From: Cytobacillus depressus
GTDB taxonomy: Bacteria; Bacillota; Bacilli; Bacillales; Cytobacillaceae
NCBI RefSeq assembly: GCF_008923245.1
Contig: NZ_WBOS01000006.1
Location: forward strand, 1-64,000
Reading direction: 5' to 3'
DNA: 64,000 nucleotides
The translations under genes and the position numbers were made by a program. Each line of letters starts with the position of its first letter. Positions within the stretch are counted from its first letter, which is position 1. The notes under the pieces are model-generated. The model ran no database searches. It was not told where the DNA came from and was given only the letters and a program-made list of their open reading frames with translations. Below, one piece after another: positions 34,452-43,851 of this stretch.

Positions 34452-35042
34452 TCATTGATGTGAAATACCCCTCCAAAATACTGTCCACGATGCTTCTAAT
34501 TTATCCTTCAGCCGTTTCTCATCATTACCGTATACTAGTTCCAACATGATGGAGTCGGCTACTCCTAAGAAGGCGAAGGTCGGCGTTTTTGCTGCATCTC
34601 CGATAATTACTTTAGCATCGATCCAATCCTGAAATTTACCTTCCAGTATCGACTGAACCTTATCCTCGATATCGATTACTTCCTTTTCGATTACTTGTGC
34701 AAGATGTGCAGGCGGAAAAAATGACATACGCAGCCAAAACTTTAAATACTCATTTTTTTGAAAAAGGTCGATTACCAATTTTAGAAATCCATATAGATCC
34801 TTTTCAGGTTTTTGTGAATCAATTTTACTGAAATATTGCAGTTTTGAAGATAGCTCAGTCTCTTTCGCATCACGTAAAACTTGCAGAAAAAGATCATCCT
34901 TTCCATTAAAATGGGCGTAAATGGATTGCTTTTTCATGCCGACTTCTTCAGCTATTAGAGAAAGGGATGCTCCTTCATAACCATGAATTGTGAAATATTT
35001 TAGAGCTGCTTCCTTAATTGCATTGCTTTTCAATAAAATCAC
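34452..35042 (-). CDS. TetR-family regulator
   Basis: A 196-residue TetR protein: 'IKEAALKYFTIHGYEGASLSLIAEEVGMKKQSIYAHFNGKDDLFLQV' is the DNA-binding helix-turn-helix (about residues 8-55). The rest is the helical ligand-binding and dimer domain. A perfect palindrome ACGAACGTTCGT lies 10-22 bp upstream of the start codon and is the likely operator. It presumably controls the MFS pump in the same operon. Confidence 0.88.
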   Translation of the reverse strand: MILLKSNAIKEAALKYFTIHGYEGASLSLIAEEVGMKKQSIYAHFNGKDDLFLQVLRDAKETELSSKLQYFSKIDSQKPEKDLYGFLKLVIDLFQKNEYLKFWLRMSFFPPAHLAQVIEKEVIDIEDKVQSILEGKFQDWIDAKVIIGDAAKTPTFAFLGVADSIMLELVYGNDEKRLKDKLEASWTVFWRGISHQ

Positions 35043-35052
35043 CTCTAATATA

Positions 35053-35064
35053 ACGAACGTTCGT
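35053..35064. promoter_or_regulatory. Palindromic operator of the TetR-MFS operon
   Basis: ACGAACGTTCGT, a 12-bp perfect palindrome between the TetR start codon (35042) and upstream sequence. The ACGAACG-type half-site is common for TetR operators in Firmicutes. No other gene starts on the far side for 700 bp. Confidence 0.6.
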
Positions 35065-35302
35065 AAGCTACATTAGCAAATTAAATAACCATAAGCAAGC
35101 AGAAAATATATTTAGAAATCTAAACAAATAATTTCAATGTTAAATACTTTATTAAGAAATATTGTAATACAGATTATTATTTCAGTTATCGACTTGGGGT
35201 CTTATCTGTAATATTGTACAGCACGGTAATGCAGAACAATCTAGAGAAGAGTAATCCATTTTTTCTTCAAAAAGGTGACGTTCGTTGAGGATCGAGGGCT
35301 GT

Positions 35303-35497
35303 TTACACAGCTTTCTTTGAGCAAACGGATAGCTTTTTCAAGCAATTGTTGATCCAAAGTGATCTTACTCTTCTACGATTGTTATTCAACATTTCCTGAA
35401 ACATATGTGGAGTTAACTTCTTATTTGGCAGGCAGTAACCTTTAATCATTGTTTGGATCCACCGGACCGTACATGCCCCCCTACGGGGGCAAAACAC
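35303..35497 (-). pseudogene. Remnant of a tyrosine recombinase
   Basis: Reads 'VRWIQTMIKGYCLPNKKLTPHMF' in part, nearly the same as 'VRGIQTMVEGYSLPKKKLTPHMF' of the intact recombinase at 41642-42574. After HMF the conserved R-H is replaced and the frame decays; the N-terminal part is absent. A GCCCCC-CTAC-GGGGGC hairpin interrupts it at about 35466-35482. The flanking 35065-35302 and 35498-35690 contain nothing else I can support. Confidence 0.7.
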
Positions 35498-35691
35498 CCA
35501 ACTTAGGGTATCGTCTTATCGAAAGAGCTCTTTTTGATTTAGTTAATTAAGGGGCCCCACCAACAAAATGCAGTTTATTAGTGAAGAGCCCATTTAAAAG
35601 TCATCACTAATATTTTTCGCAAAATAATCTCAATAGTTGAAATTTTCCTTCACAATCTAATTTAATTATGATACGTTATATACAATTGACG

Positions 35692-35702
35692 CATTTGATG
35701 CA
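35692..35702. promoter_or_regulatory. Small palindrome upstream of the RpiR gene
   Basis: GCAT-TTG-ATGC, 53 bp before the RpiR start codon, next to TATATACAATTGACG. A possible binding site for the regulator it precedes; short and therefore weak. Confidence 0.3.
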
Positions 35703-35754
35703 ACGTAGTAAAAAAATGAAGCAAAAACTTCGCGATTGAAAGGATCGATAAAAA

Positions 35755-36609
35755 ATGGAAGGTATCCCCTTTAAAGTGTTATTAAAAGAAAAATTCCCAC
35801 AGTTGTCAGCGGGTCAAAAAAAAGTGGCCAATTATCTAATTGAAAACTTGGACAAAGCCACTTTCCAAACAGCTTATCAAATTGGAAGAAAGGCAGAGGT
35901 CAGTGAGACAACGGTCATTCGCTTTTCTTTTGTATTAGGGTTTGAAGGCTTTAGTGAGATGCAGGCGATCATTCAAAAACAACATCTTCAACAAAATAAA
36001 ACGGATCTATCTGATGAAGCCATTTCCCATGAATCTAACGATGAGAAGGATACCTTTACAAAAGTAATCGAAAATGAAGTTCTAATTTTAAGGCATCTAT
36101 TAAATCCAATAAATGTTCAAGATATTTGGAAAGCAGTTGATGCCTTGATAGAGGCTGATCAAATTTTAATTGCCGGACATGGGATTTCTTATGTCGCTGC
36201 GAATTGGTTCTCCCATATGCTGGGATCTATAAGGGGAAATGTGAGTTTATGCTCGCCAGCGGGAGACTTTTTCGAGAAGTTCTGTAATCTTACAGATAAG
36301 TCTGCCGTCGTTGTTTTTTCGTTCCCGCGATATGCAAAGGACATGTTAAAAATTGCGGAATGCACGAAAGAACAGGGGATTAGCCTCATTTCCGTTACAG
36401 ATCGTCTTCTTTCTCCTGTTGGGCGTATTTCTGATATTACCTTAACAACAGAAGAAAACGTTGAAATCGGAACGAACTCCATCGCATCCGTCATTAGTTT
36501 ACTAGATTTAGTGATCGCCGGCATTTATGAGAAAGACCAAAAACGGATCCAGATACACCAGCAAAGATTAGAAAAACTGTATTCGAACTATGAAGTATTT
36601 GTCGAATAG
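35755..36609 (+). CDS. RpiR-family regulator (HTH plus SIS domain)
   Basis: A 284-residue regulator. The N-terminal HTH_6 domain (about 1-80; 'LSAGQKKVANYLIENLDKATFQTAYQIGRKAEVSETTVIRFSFVLGF') is followed by a SIS sugar-phosphate-binding domain (about 125-260; 'ADQILIAGHGISYVAANWFSHML', 'KSAVVVFSFPRYAKDML'). RpiR proteins usually sense phosphosugars, but several control amino-acid or peptidoglycan-recycling operons. It precedes an amino-acid permease and racemase genes on the same strand and probably controls them. Confidence 0.9.
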   Translation: MEGIPFKVLLKEKFPQLSAGQKKVANYLIENLDKATFQTAYQIGRKAEVSETTVIRFSFVLGFEGFSEMQAIIQKQHLQQNKTDLSDEAISHESNDEKDTFTKVIENEVLILRHLLNPINVQDIWKAVDALIEADQILIAGHGISYVAANWFSHMLGSIRGNVSLCSPAGDFFEKFCNLTDKSAVVVFSFPRYAKDMLKIAECTKEQGISLISVTDRLLSPVGRISDITLTTEENVEIGTNSIASVISLLDLVIAGIYEKDQKRIQIHQQRLEKLYSNYEVFVE

Positions 36610-36720
36610 GAAGGGACGCTCATGTTGAGCTACTCACCGCTTAACACCCTTAAAGGTTGTTTGAAATGGGACAGCCATTTCCTGGTCTATAGAAGAATTC
36701 GTGCCCGCTGCGGTTATCAA

Positions 36721-36733
36721 TGAAAGCGCTTCA
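36721..36733 (+). promoter_or_regulatory. cre-like sequence, one base short
   Basis: TGAAAGCGCTTCA resembles the CcpA-binding cre palindrome (TGAAAGCGCTTTCA) but lacks one base in the right arm. It is 80 bp upstream of the permease. Whether CcpA could bind is doubtful. Confidence 0.25.
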
Positions 36734-36813
36734 TTATGGTGTGGAAATAACTAAAACGATACTACTAGCCTCGGAAAAATAAAACTTATAAAAAGTGAAC
36801 AAAGGGGTGTAAT

Positions 36814-38295
36814 ATGCAAAACCATCTAACCAAAAACCAAACAACCATACAAACCAGTTCAAGTGAAATGCACCTGGAGAGAAAGCTGAAAACAAGACAC
36901 CTATCTATGATTGCAATCGGTGGAACGATTGGAACGGGTTTATTTTTAGCCAGCGGCACCATTATTCATACGGCTGGTCCCGGAGGCGCTGTAGTTGCCT
37001 ATCTTATTGCTGGAATTATGGTGTATTTTCTGATGACAAGTTTAGGTGAAATGGCCGCCTTTATTCCAATTACTGGTTCCTTTAGCACCTATACATCAAG
37101 ATTTGTCGATCCAGCTTTAGGATTCGCTATTGGCTGGAACTATTGGTATAACAACGCCATTGTTGTGGCACTTGAATTAGCTGCCTCCTCTCTTATTATG
37201 AAGTATTGGCTGCCAGATGTTCCGGGTATTATATGGAGCATTTTGTTTCTCGCACTTATATTGGGGTTAAATATATTATCTGTAAAAGGATTTGGAGAAT
37301 CTGAATATTGGTTTGCGATCATTAAGGTTGCGACGATTATTATTTTCATTGTAGTAGGGATTCTAATGATATTTGGTATTATGGGCGGAAATCCGGCAGG
37401 TTTTGAAAACTTCACAAAAGGAGAGGCTCCATTTAAAGGAGGCTTCTTATCCATATTAAGTGTTTTTATGGTTGTCGGATTTGCGTTTACAGGCACCGAG
37501 TTAGTAGGGATTACAGCGGGTGAGAGTGAGAACCCCGAAAAAAGTATTCCCAAAGCGGTTAAGCAAATTTTCTGGAGACTGCTATTGTTCTACGTATTGG
37601 CGATTATTGTCATTGGATTCTTAATCAACTATAATGACCCGCGCTTATTAAGTTCAGATATTGAAGATGTGGCAATGAGTCCATTCACACTTGTGTTTCA
37701 AAATGCAGGAATTGCCGTTGCTGCCTCTGTTATGAATGCGGTAATCCTTACATCTGTTTTATCTGCAGGGAATTCTGCTATGTACGGCGCTTCACGTGTT
37801 CTTTGGGTATTAGCGGAGGAAGGGAAAGCTCCTGCTTTTCTAAAAAAAGTGAATGCAGGCGGGATTCCAATGAATGCGATTTACGTCTCTACTATTATTG
37901 GGATGGCGGCTTTTCTAACTTCTTTTTTCGGAGAAGGAACGGTTTATACTTGGTTATTAAATGCAGCAGGTTTATCCGGATTTTTAACATGGTTAGGAAT
38001 CTCGATTACACATTATCGCTTCCGAAAGGCATATCTAGCACAAGGAAGGGATTTGGGTAAGTTACCTTATGTATCAAAGTGGTACCCATTCGGTCCCATT
38101 TTATCTACCGTTTTATGCCTTATTGCGATACTCGGTCAAAATTTCACTGCCTTTACTGGACAGGTGATTGACTGGTACGGATTATTCGTTTCCTATATCG
38201 GGCTACCGCTGTTTTTACTCATATATCTTGGCTATAAAGTCATAAAGAAAACAAAAATGGTCCCATTAAAGGAAGCTGATTTTAGTCGAGAATAA
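36814..38295 (+). CDS. Amino-acid permease (APC superfamily, AAT family)
   Basis: A 493-residue, 12-helix permease. The signature 'LKTRHLSMIAIGGTIGTGLFLASG' (helix 1, substrate-binding G-x-G-T-G) and 'YLIAGIMVYFLMTSLGEMAAFIPITGSF' are those of the amino-acid transporter AAT group. 'VGFAFTGTELVGITAGESENPEKSIPKAV' (about residues 225-250) is the conserved TM6-loop. It is a proton symporter for amino acids; specificity is not readable. In this operon it would import the D- or N-acylated amino acids used by the racemases downstream (inference). Confidence 0.92.
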   Translation: MQNHLTKNQTTIQTSSSEMHLERKLKTRHLSMIAIGGTIGTGLFLASGTIIHTAGPGGAVVAYLIAGIMVYFLMTSLGEMAAFIPITGSFSTYTSRFVDPALGFAIGWNYWYNNAIVVALELAASSLIMKYWLPDVPGIIWSILFLALILGLNILSVKGFGESEYWFAIIKVATIIIFIVVGILMIFGIMGGNPAGFENFTKGEAPFKGGFLSILSVFMVVGFAFTGTELVGITAGESENPEKSIPKAVKQIFWRLLLFYVLAIIVIGFLINYNDPRLLSSDIEDVAMSPFTLVFQNAGIAVAASVMNAVILTSVLSAGNSAMYGASRVLWVLAEEGKAPAFLKKVNAGGIPMNAIYVSTIIGMAAFLTSFFGEGTVYTWLLNAAGLSGFLTWLGISITHYRFRKAYLAQGRDLGKLPYVSKWYPFGPILSTVLCLIAILGQNFTAFTGQVIDWYGLFVSYIGLPLFLLIYLGYKVIKKTKMVPLKEADFSRE

Positions 38296-38317
38296 ACTTT
38301 TTTCAGGGAGGTTGACC

Positions 38318-39187
38318 ATGTTGAAAACAGAAGAGATTGAAGTTCGCCCTCTTCATACAATCCAAGAGCTTGAGGATGTAAGAAAGCTGGAAGCAAATAT
38401 TTGGGGGGAATATGACTCCACTCCTACGCACCAAACAGCAACGGTTGTAAAAAATGGAGGTTTAATACTAGGAGCTTACTGCGATAGACAATTGGTTGGG
38501 TTTCAATATAGTTTTCCAGGATTCAATGGGCAATCCGTTTATCTTTGTTCCCATACGCTAGGAATCGATAAAATGTTTCGCAATAAAGGAATTGGAGAAA
38601 AGCTAAAGCAAGCACAGCGTAAGGAAGCAATCAAGCTTGGCTATTCCCTGATTACATGGACATATGATCCATTAGAAAGCATCAATGCGTATTTAAATAT
38701 CGCCAAGCTTGGTGGCGTCTGCACTACTTATATTGAAAACTGTTATGGAGAGATGGAGGATTTTCTAAATAGTGGGATTCCTTCTGACCGTTTTCTTGTT
38801 GAATGGCCAGCTCATCAAAAGGAAGCAAAAAGTGATCGATGGAAAGAAACGGACATGAAATTTGTACTCAATAAATCACTGATCCAGTGGGAGACGAATA
38901 AGGAAGGGTTGCCTGTCCCCTCTTTTACTCTTCCTCTGCCTGAACAGGAATATGACACAGCCTTAATAGCTATTCCAAAGGATTTCCGTACCATAAGAGA
39001 GAACAACATGGAGTTGGCAAGGGAATGGCGAATGATAACAAGGAATATTTTTAGCAAGCTGATGCAGAAAGGATGGCAGGCAACGGATTTTATCAAGAAT
39101 TCAGAGAAAGACATGCTTGTTCAGTTTTATGTATTTTCCAAGAAACAACAGACCGTTACACGAGAAAAAGGAGAATTGGCTAAATGA
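38318..39187 (+). CDS. GNAT-family acyltransferase linked to N-acylamino-acid racemase
   Basis: An approximately 289-residue GNAT. '[17 protein letters not shown]' and the CoA loop '[27 protein letters not shown]' (about 85-115) are conserved. '[19 protein letters not shown]' is typical of GNATs found beside N-succinylamino-acid racemases, where the enzyme succinylates D-amino acids. ATG 38318 follows GGGAGG. Its TGA overlaps the next ATG (ATGA), so it is translationally coupled to racemase 1. Confidence 0.85.
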   Translation: MLKTEEIEVRPLHTIQELEDVRKLEANIWGEYDSTPTHQTATVVKNGGLILGAYCDRQLVGFQYSFPGFNGQSVYLCSHTLGIDKMFRNKGIGEKLKQAQRKEAIKLGYSLITWTYDPLESINAYLNIAKLGGVCTTYIENCYGEMEDFLNSGIPSDRFLVEWPAHQKEAKSDRWKETDMKFVLNKSLIQWETNKEGLPVPSFTLPLPEQEYDTALIAIPKDFRTIRENNMELAREWRMITRNIFSKLMQKGWQATDFIKNSEKDMLVQFYVFSKKQQTVTREKGELAK

Positions 39188-40293
39188 AAATAAAAGAAGT
39201 GATTTTGCGGCATTTGAAGTTGGACTTGCTACACCCTTTTACAACCAGCTTTGGGACAGAATACGATAGAGAATTTATTCTTGTCGAGGTTATAAGTGAT
39301 AACGGTATTTCCGGATGGGCAGAATCGGTCGCGATGCTCGATCCTCTGTATAATGAAGAAACTCTGAAATCAAACTGGCATATTCTTGAAGATTACTTAA
39401 TTCCTATTCTATTGAAAAATAAAATTCAACATCCTGATGAACTCTCCGAAAAGTATTTCAGTTATATTCGTGGCAATTATATGGCAAAAGCAGCTTTAGA
39501 AGGCGCAGTTTGGGATCTGTACGCGAGAAAGCAAAATCTTTCTCTCTCAAAGGCTTTAGGGGGAAATAAAAAGAAAATAGAAGTGGGCGTAAGTATTGGT
39601 ATCCAGGATTCGGTTGATGTGACCCTGGAAATGATTGAATCCCGACTTAAAGAAGGATATAAACGGTTCAAATTAAAAATCAAACCGGGCTGGGATGTCG
39701 AATTAATCGATAAGGTACGCAAAGTATATCCTGATATTCCTCTCATGGCAGATGCGAATTCGGCTTATACCTTAAAGGACATAGATCAACTAGTTGCCTT
39801 GGATGATTACGATTTAATGATGATTGAACAGCCGCTTGCCTATAACGACATCATTGACCATGCGGACCTGCAGGCGAAGTTGAAAACACCCATTTGCCTG
39901 GATGAAAGCATTCATTCATTAGAGGATGCATGGAAAGCGATTAAATTAGGGAGCTGTAAAATTATCAATATTAAGGTTGGTCGTGTAGGAGGCTTAACGG
40001 AATCTAGGAAAATCCATGATTTATGCCAAGAACATGGAATTCCACTTTGGTGTGGGGGCATGCTAGAATCTGGCATTGGAAGAGCGCATAATATTGCGAT
40101 CACTTCACTGCCAAACTTTGTTCTGCCTGGCGATACCGCTGCCTCATCGCTTTACTGGGCAGAAGATATCATTGACCCAGAAGTTACGGTCGAAAATGGA
40201 ATGATCACAGTTCCAAGCTCACCGGGAATTGGCTATAAGCCGAACTTGACAAACATAGATAAGTATACAGTATATAGTGAAACCTATCGTTAA
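39184..40293 (+). CDS. N-acylamino-acid racemase/o-succinylbenzoate synthase-type enolase, copy 1
   Basis: A 369-residue enolase-superfamily enzyme. The two catalytic Lys lie in '[10 protein letters not shown]' (K-x-K, about 164) and '[11 protein letters not shown]' (about 265); metal ligands Asp, Glu and Asp are in 'MADANSAYT', 'MMIEQPLAY' and 'CLDESIHS'. The MenC/NSAR/OSBS group has this set. With a GNAT upstream it would racemise N-succinyl-amino acids, in the D-to-L amino-acid conversion route described for Geobacillus. No men genes are near, so a menaquinone role is unlikely. Coupled to the GNAT gene by an ATGA overlap. Confidence 0.9.
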   Translation: MKIKEVILRHLKLDLLHPFTTSFGTEYDREFILVEVISDNGISGWAESVAMLDPLYNEETLKSNWHILEDYLIPILLKNKIQHPDELSEKYFSYIRGNYMAKAALEGAVWDLYARKQNLSLSKALGGNKKKIEVGVSIGIQDSVDVTLEMIESRLKEGYKRFKLKIKPGWDVELIDKVRKVYPDIPLMADANSAYTLKDIDQLVALDDYDLMMIEQPLAYNDIIDHADLQAKLKTPICLDESIHSLEDAWKAIKLGSCKIINIKVGRVGGLTESRKIHDLCQEHGIPLWCGGMLESGIGRAHNIAITSLPNFVLPGDTAASSLYWAEDIIDPEVTVENGMITVPSSPGIGYKPNLTNIDKYTVYSETYR

Positions 40294-40387
40294 TATTTTC
40301 ATATCTAGTTGATTTTTCCTTCGGCGCATAAAGTGCAGGGGGAGCTTATCTAAGTGTTCGAAAAACGTGTGGGGGTGGGGAAAAGCG

Positions 40388-41548
40388 ATGAGCAATAACC
40401 CAATGAATATAAAAGAAATAATCTTAAGAAAACTAAAAATGAGATTGAAGCATCCATTTACGACAAGCTTTGGTACTTTGCAAGATCGATATATTTATTT
40501 AATTGAAGTAGTCGATGAAAATAATTTGAGTGGCTGGGGGGAATCGGTCGCTGGTAATTATCCTTTGTACAGTCCGGAAACGGTTGAAACTACTAGGCAT
40601 ATGCTCGAGGATGTGCTCATTCCCATTCTAAATGAAGCACCCATCTATCATCCGGATGAAGTGAATGGAAGATTTAAACATATACGCGGAAATAATAGTG
40701 CGAAGTCGACCATTGAAACGGCCATATGGGACTTATATGCGAAACAGCAAAATGTCACTTTAGCAGAAGCCCTAGGTGGAGAACGGAAGCAGATAGAGGT
40801 TGGGATTAGTTTAGGGATCCAAGATAATATGGATGATTTATTGACACAAGTTAATGATTATGTAACCGAAGGCTATAAACGGATAAAAATCAAAATTAAA
40901 CCGGGCCAGGATGTTGAGGTTATGCAAAAGGTCAGGGACCAATTTCCTACTATCCAATTAATGGCGGATGCTAACTCTGCTTATACATTAAATGACGTAG
41001 AAATATTAGCGAAATTAGATCATCTGAACTTAATGATGATCGAACAGCCTTTAGCACATGATGATATTATCGATCATGCTGAATTACAAGCGCAAATAAA
41101 AACACCGATTTGCCTAGATGAGAGTATTCATTCTCTAGAAGATGTAAAAAAGGCGGTCCGGCTTAATAGCTGTAAAATTATTAATCTAAAGATCGGCCGT
41201 GTGGGTGGATTAACGGAATCAAAGAAAATTCATGATTTCTGCTTAAAAAACAATGTACCACTTTGGTGTGGCGGAATGCTGGAGGCTGGAGTAGGTCGTG
41301 CTCATAATATTGCAATTACAAGCCTAGCTGGATTTACCCTTCCAGGTGATACGGCTGCATCTTCAAGGTATTGGGAAGAGGACATTATTGATCCAGAAGT
41401 CACAGTGAATGATGGATGCATTCATATCCCTGATCGCCCAGGTATTGGCTATGAAGTAAATCGGGAGAAGGTAGCGAAATACACACTAGAGGAAAAAAGA
41501 ATTAGCTGTCTTGTTCAATCGGTTTTAATGGGAAATCTCTACAGATGA
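40388..41548 (+). CDS. N-acylamino-acid racemase/OSBS-type enolase, copy 2
   Basis: About 386 residues, clearly a tandem paralogue of the preceding gene over almost its whole length ('HPFTTSFGT', '[13 protein letters not shown]', '[10 protein letters not shown]', '[18 protein letters not shown]', '[12 protein letters not shown]', '[11 protein letters not shown]'). All catalytic residues are kept. The C-terminus carries an unusual tail '[19 protein letters not shown]' not present in copy 1. ATG 40388 follows GGTGGGG. The two copies may differ in substrate preference. Confidence 0.9.
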   Translation: MSNNPMNIKEIILRKLKMRLKHPFTTSFGTLQDRYIYLIEVVDENNLSGWGESVAGNYPLYSPETVETTRHMLEDVLIPILNEAPIYHPDEVNGRFKHIRGNNSAKSTIETAIWDLYAKQQNVTLAEALGGERKQIEVGISLGIQDNMDDLLTQVNDYVTEGYKRIKIKIKPGQDVEVMQKVRDQFPTIQLMADANSAYTLNDVEILAKLDHLNLMMIEQPLAHDDIIDHAELQAQIKTPICLDESIHSLEDVKKAVRLNSCKIINLKIGRVGGLTESKKIHDFCLKNNVPLWCGGMLEAGVGRAHNIAITSLAGFTLPGDTAASSRYWEEDIIDPEVTVNDGCIHIPDRPGIGYEVNREKVAKYTLEEKRISCLVQSVLMGNLYR

Positions 41549-41601
41549 TCTCCCTTATTGAATCCTAAAAATCTCTTTTAGAGAAATAACAATATTTTGT
41601 G

Positions 41602-41631
41602 AAAAGGACGGGAATACTTCCAGTCCTTTTT
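41602..41631. terminator. Bidirectional terminator between convergent genes
   Basis: AAAAGGAC (41602-41609) pairs with GTCCTTTT (41623-41630), flanked by A- and T-runs. It ends the racemase operon and the recombinase gene on the other strand. Confidence 0.78.
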
Positions 41632-41641
41632 CTTAATTCAT

Positions 41642-42574
41642 CTAAAACTTAGGCAAAGCATCCACCGCATCCGCTAGATCACTATATGAATCCTTTAAAT
41701 ATCTACTTGTTGTTGCTATATTGCTATGCCCTGCCAATCTTCTTACCTTCTCAATATCATTATTCGTCGCCTTTAACATCCACTTACAAAACGTATGCCT
41801 AAACATATGCGGCGTTAATTTCTTCTTCGGTAGACTATAACCCTCAACCATTGTCTGGATCCCCCGAACTGTAAACTTCGATGATCGCTGGCTGTAAAAA
41901 ACATATGAAGAATCTGCGACATGCAGCTTTTGCCTCGCCATCTTTGCGCGGTAACTTAGCCAGTCCTGGATTTCCGCAAGCAGTGTATTGGAAATAGGAA
42001 CCGTCCGGACCTTCATCCCTTTTCCTACAATTCGAATACGCTTCAAATCTAAATCAAGATCCGTCACTTTTAAATTGGATAGCTCATCAACGCGAAGGCC
42101 AGCATAAGTAAGCAAATAAATAATTGCCCGGTCTCTACGGTACTTTTCCTCCGGATTTACGCCTCTGCTTTTGACGGGTTTCTTCCTTATTATATAGAGG
42201 AGATTTTCGAACTCTTCTTCTGTCAGCCACATAATGGTTTCATTGTCCTCATCAGCTGTCTTTAAATCTTGAATATCGCTCATCGGATTCTGCTGCAGCT
42301 TTTTATTTTTGATGGCCCAGGAATAAAAACTCCGCAGCGAATTTAGTCTCCGGTTGATGGTTGAAATCGCAAGTGGTTTAATGTCTGTAGGATTTAACAT
42401 TTCATGGATCCACTTTCGAACATCAGCTGCTGTGACAAAATCATCTGGCCGAATATGTAAATCGTCAAAAAAAGAATTTAGATCATTCGTATAGGAAATA
42501 ATGGTATTATGTGATTTTCCTTTTTCTTGAAGATAGGAAATATATGCTGAAAACAATTCATTCACGCCCTTCAC
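41642..42574 (-). CDS. Tyrosine site-specific recombinase (XerC/D- or phage-integrase-type)
   Basis: A 310-residue recombinase. The N-terminal SAM-like core-binding domain (about 5-85) is followed by the catalytic domain with Arg I in 'AGLRVDELSNLKV', Lys in 'GKGMKVRTVPIS', 'HMFRHTFCKWML' (H-x-x-R), 'AGHSNIATTSRYL' with the final His and the nucleophile Tyr. All six catalytic positions appear intact. It is probably active in integration or excision. A decayed copy of its C-terminal half lies at 35303-35497 in the same orientation, enclosing the D-amino-acid operon. The GTG start is uncertain. Confidence 0.92.
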   Translation of the reverse strand: MKGVNELFSAYISYLQEKGKSHNTIISYTNDLNSFFDDLHIRPDDFVTAADVRKWIHEMLNPTDIKPLAISTINRRLNSLRSFYSWAIKNKKLQQNPMSDIQDLKTADEDNETIMWLTEEEFENLLYIIRKKPVKSRGVNPEEKYRRDRAIIYLLTYAGLRVDELSNLKVTDLDLDLKRIRIVGKGMKVRTVPISNTLLAEIQDWLSYRAKMARQKLHVADSSYVFYSQRSSKFTVRGIQTMVEGYSLPKKKLTPHMFRHTFCKWMLKATNNDIEKVRRLAGHSNIATTSRYLKDSYSDLADAVDALPKF

Positions 42575-42781
42575 TTATATGACGAGTTTAAGGTACTCAA
42601 TAGGGTACTAGAAATTTTTATTTATTTCAGATGGAAAATTTATGTAACATTTATTAGTTTGAAACGTATTAAGGTAAAGAGGCAGGATTAGTAGAAGAAG
42701 ACGTATTTTAAAAAGTGTGTTGAAATAGTTAATATATGGAGATAATTCAATTCAGCATTTTTGGGGGGAGAGGGAGTTAAG

Positions 42782-43216
42782 TTGAAGAAAATAATCACTT
42801 TATTATTAACAATAATCCTTTTAACAGCTTGTTCAGAAACTACTAAATATGATTACAAATTTAGTGGAGAAAGTGAACATTGGGAAGCTGAATTTTCCTA
42901 TAAAGGGACAGAAAAATGGATAAAAAAGGACGGAATAAACACTTATTCGAACGAGGATAACTATGAGTTAGTATTAAAATACAAAGGTTCTTTAGAAGAG
43001 TTGTCTTCATTACAAAATCTTGAATACTCTTATAATACAAATAGTAGTGGCGGGGGGGAAACTAAGAATTTCACAGAACCCCCATCAACAGTAATATTTT
43101 CATCTTCAGGTGCTTCAAAAAGCGGAGCAAAAGTAAGTGAAGATGAAATTATTAAAGTAAATGTAAAATGGGATGACTTTAATGAATCATTTGAACTGCA
43201 TAATAAAAGTAAGTAA
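42782..43216 (+). CDS. Small lipoprotein, 'FxGE...W' type
   Basis: A 144-residue lipoprotein: 'LKKIITLLLTIILLTACSE' gives a signal peptide with lipobox LLTAC (Cys about residue 17). The mature part starts 'FSGESEHWEAEFSYKGTEKW' and has 'ELVLKYKGSLEELSS', similar in pattern to the lipoprotein at 31076. TTG 42782 follows AGAGGGAG. Function is unknown. A repeat copy follows six bases after the stop. Confidence 0.75.
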   Translation: MKKIITLLLTIILLTACSETTKYDYKFSGESEHWEAEFSYKGTEKWIKKDGINTYSNEDNYELVLKYKGSLEELSSLQNLEYSYNTNSSGGGETKNFTEPPSTVIFSSSGASKSGAKVSEDEIIKVNVKWDDFNESFELHNKSK

Positions 43217-43221
43217 CTTTT

Positions 43222-43328
43222 TTGAACTAACGGGTGCTTTTGTTCAATAAGGCTTTATTATAATCTTCAACAATCGGGCGCGATTGTTTAATAGTTTTCT
43301 GAAATTGAGCCAGATTGCGGAACAGAAT
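43222..43328 (+). repeat. Structured intergenic repeat, copy 9 (both modules)
   Basis: Module 1 (GAACTAACGGGTGCTTTTG...CAATAAG) is followed by module 2 with left arm CTTCAACAATC, core GGGCGCGATTG..., GAGCCAGATTG, and right end CGGAACAG. The inner hairpin is partly rearranged. Confidence 0.78.
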
Positions 43329-43334
43329 AACAAG

Positions 43335-43628
43335 ATGCAATACAAGGGGCGACAAATAGAGGGATGGGGGGAAATTAAAATAAATAAGATTCTTTTTTTC
43401 TTTTGCAATGTAATAGCCATTATTGGAATTTGTATATTATTTATAACAAGTATACTCAATAAGGTATTTCCAATGTTGGGGAAGACTGCTTTTCAAGCTA
43501 GAATGGCGGGAAGCTTTGGTCCAGATGAATATATAATGGATTTTACCCTTATAAATATGTTTGCCATTTTATTGATATTGGTAGCCTCGGTTACGGGGTT
43601 TGTGATTTATAAAAAAGGTTTGAAATAA
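43335..43628 (+). CDS. Two-helix small membrane protein
   Basis: From ATG 43335 the protein begins MQYKGRQIEGWGEIKINKIL; hydrophobic segments follow at about 20-42 and 75-93, with 'GSFGPDEYIMDFTLINMF' between. The only strong ribosome binding site (GGGGGG, about 43366) lies inside this frame; after it the first codons are GAA ATT AAA ATA, so the natural start could be the non-standard ATT. Repeat copy 9 covers the sequence just before it. Family not recognised. Confidence 0.55.
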   Translation: MQYKGRQIEGWGEIKINKILFFFCNVIAIIGICILFITSILNKVFPMLGKTAFQARMAGSFGPDEYIMDFTLINMFAILLILVASVTGFVIYKKGLK

Positions 43629-43638
43629 TTCTTGGTAT

Positions 43639-43711
43639 TTTTGTTCAAGAAAAGGGCGCAATTCTTGAGCAAAAAATGCGTTTCTTAATGAATTGAGCCA
43701 TTTAATAAAGC
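43639..43711 (+). repeat. Structured intergenic repeat, copy 10
   Basis: GTTCAAGAAAAGGGCGCAATTCTTG left part, ATGCGTTTCTTAATG, then GAGCCATTTAATAAAGC. It starts 10 bp after the membrane protein stop. Confidence 0.75.
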
Positions 43712-43720
43712 AAAGAAAAT

Positions 43721-43762
43721 AGCCTAATTTCTCAATTTTAATACTGAGAAATTAGGGCTTTT
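43721..43762. terminator. Stem-loop terminator
   Basis: AGCCTAATTTCTCA pairs with TGAGAAATTAGGGCT, followed by TTTTA. The same CTAAATTTCTCA/GAGAAATTTGG hairpin recurs at 46714-46756 after another repeat copy. Confidence 0.8.
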
Positions 43763-43851
43763 AATATCAGAATTTCCTTAATATTATTCCTGACACTACC
43801 TCAAGTTGGCTGTGCAAAGCACCTTCTATAGTGACAATGACGATCATTCGA

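Noticed and set aside
36721-36733. CcpA cre site controlling the permease operon
   Set aside because: One base is missing from the right arm; listed only as a weak feature.
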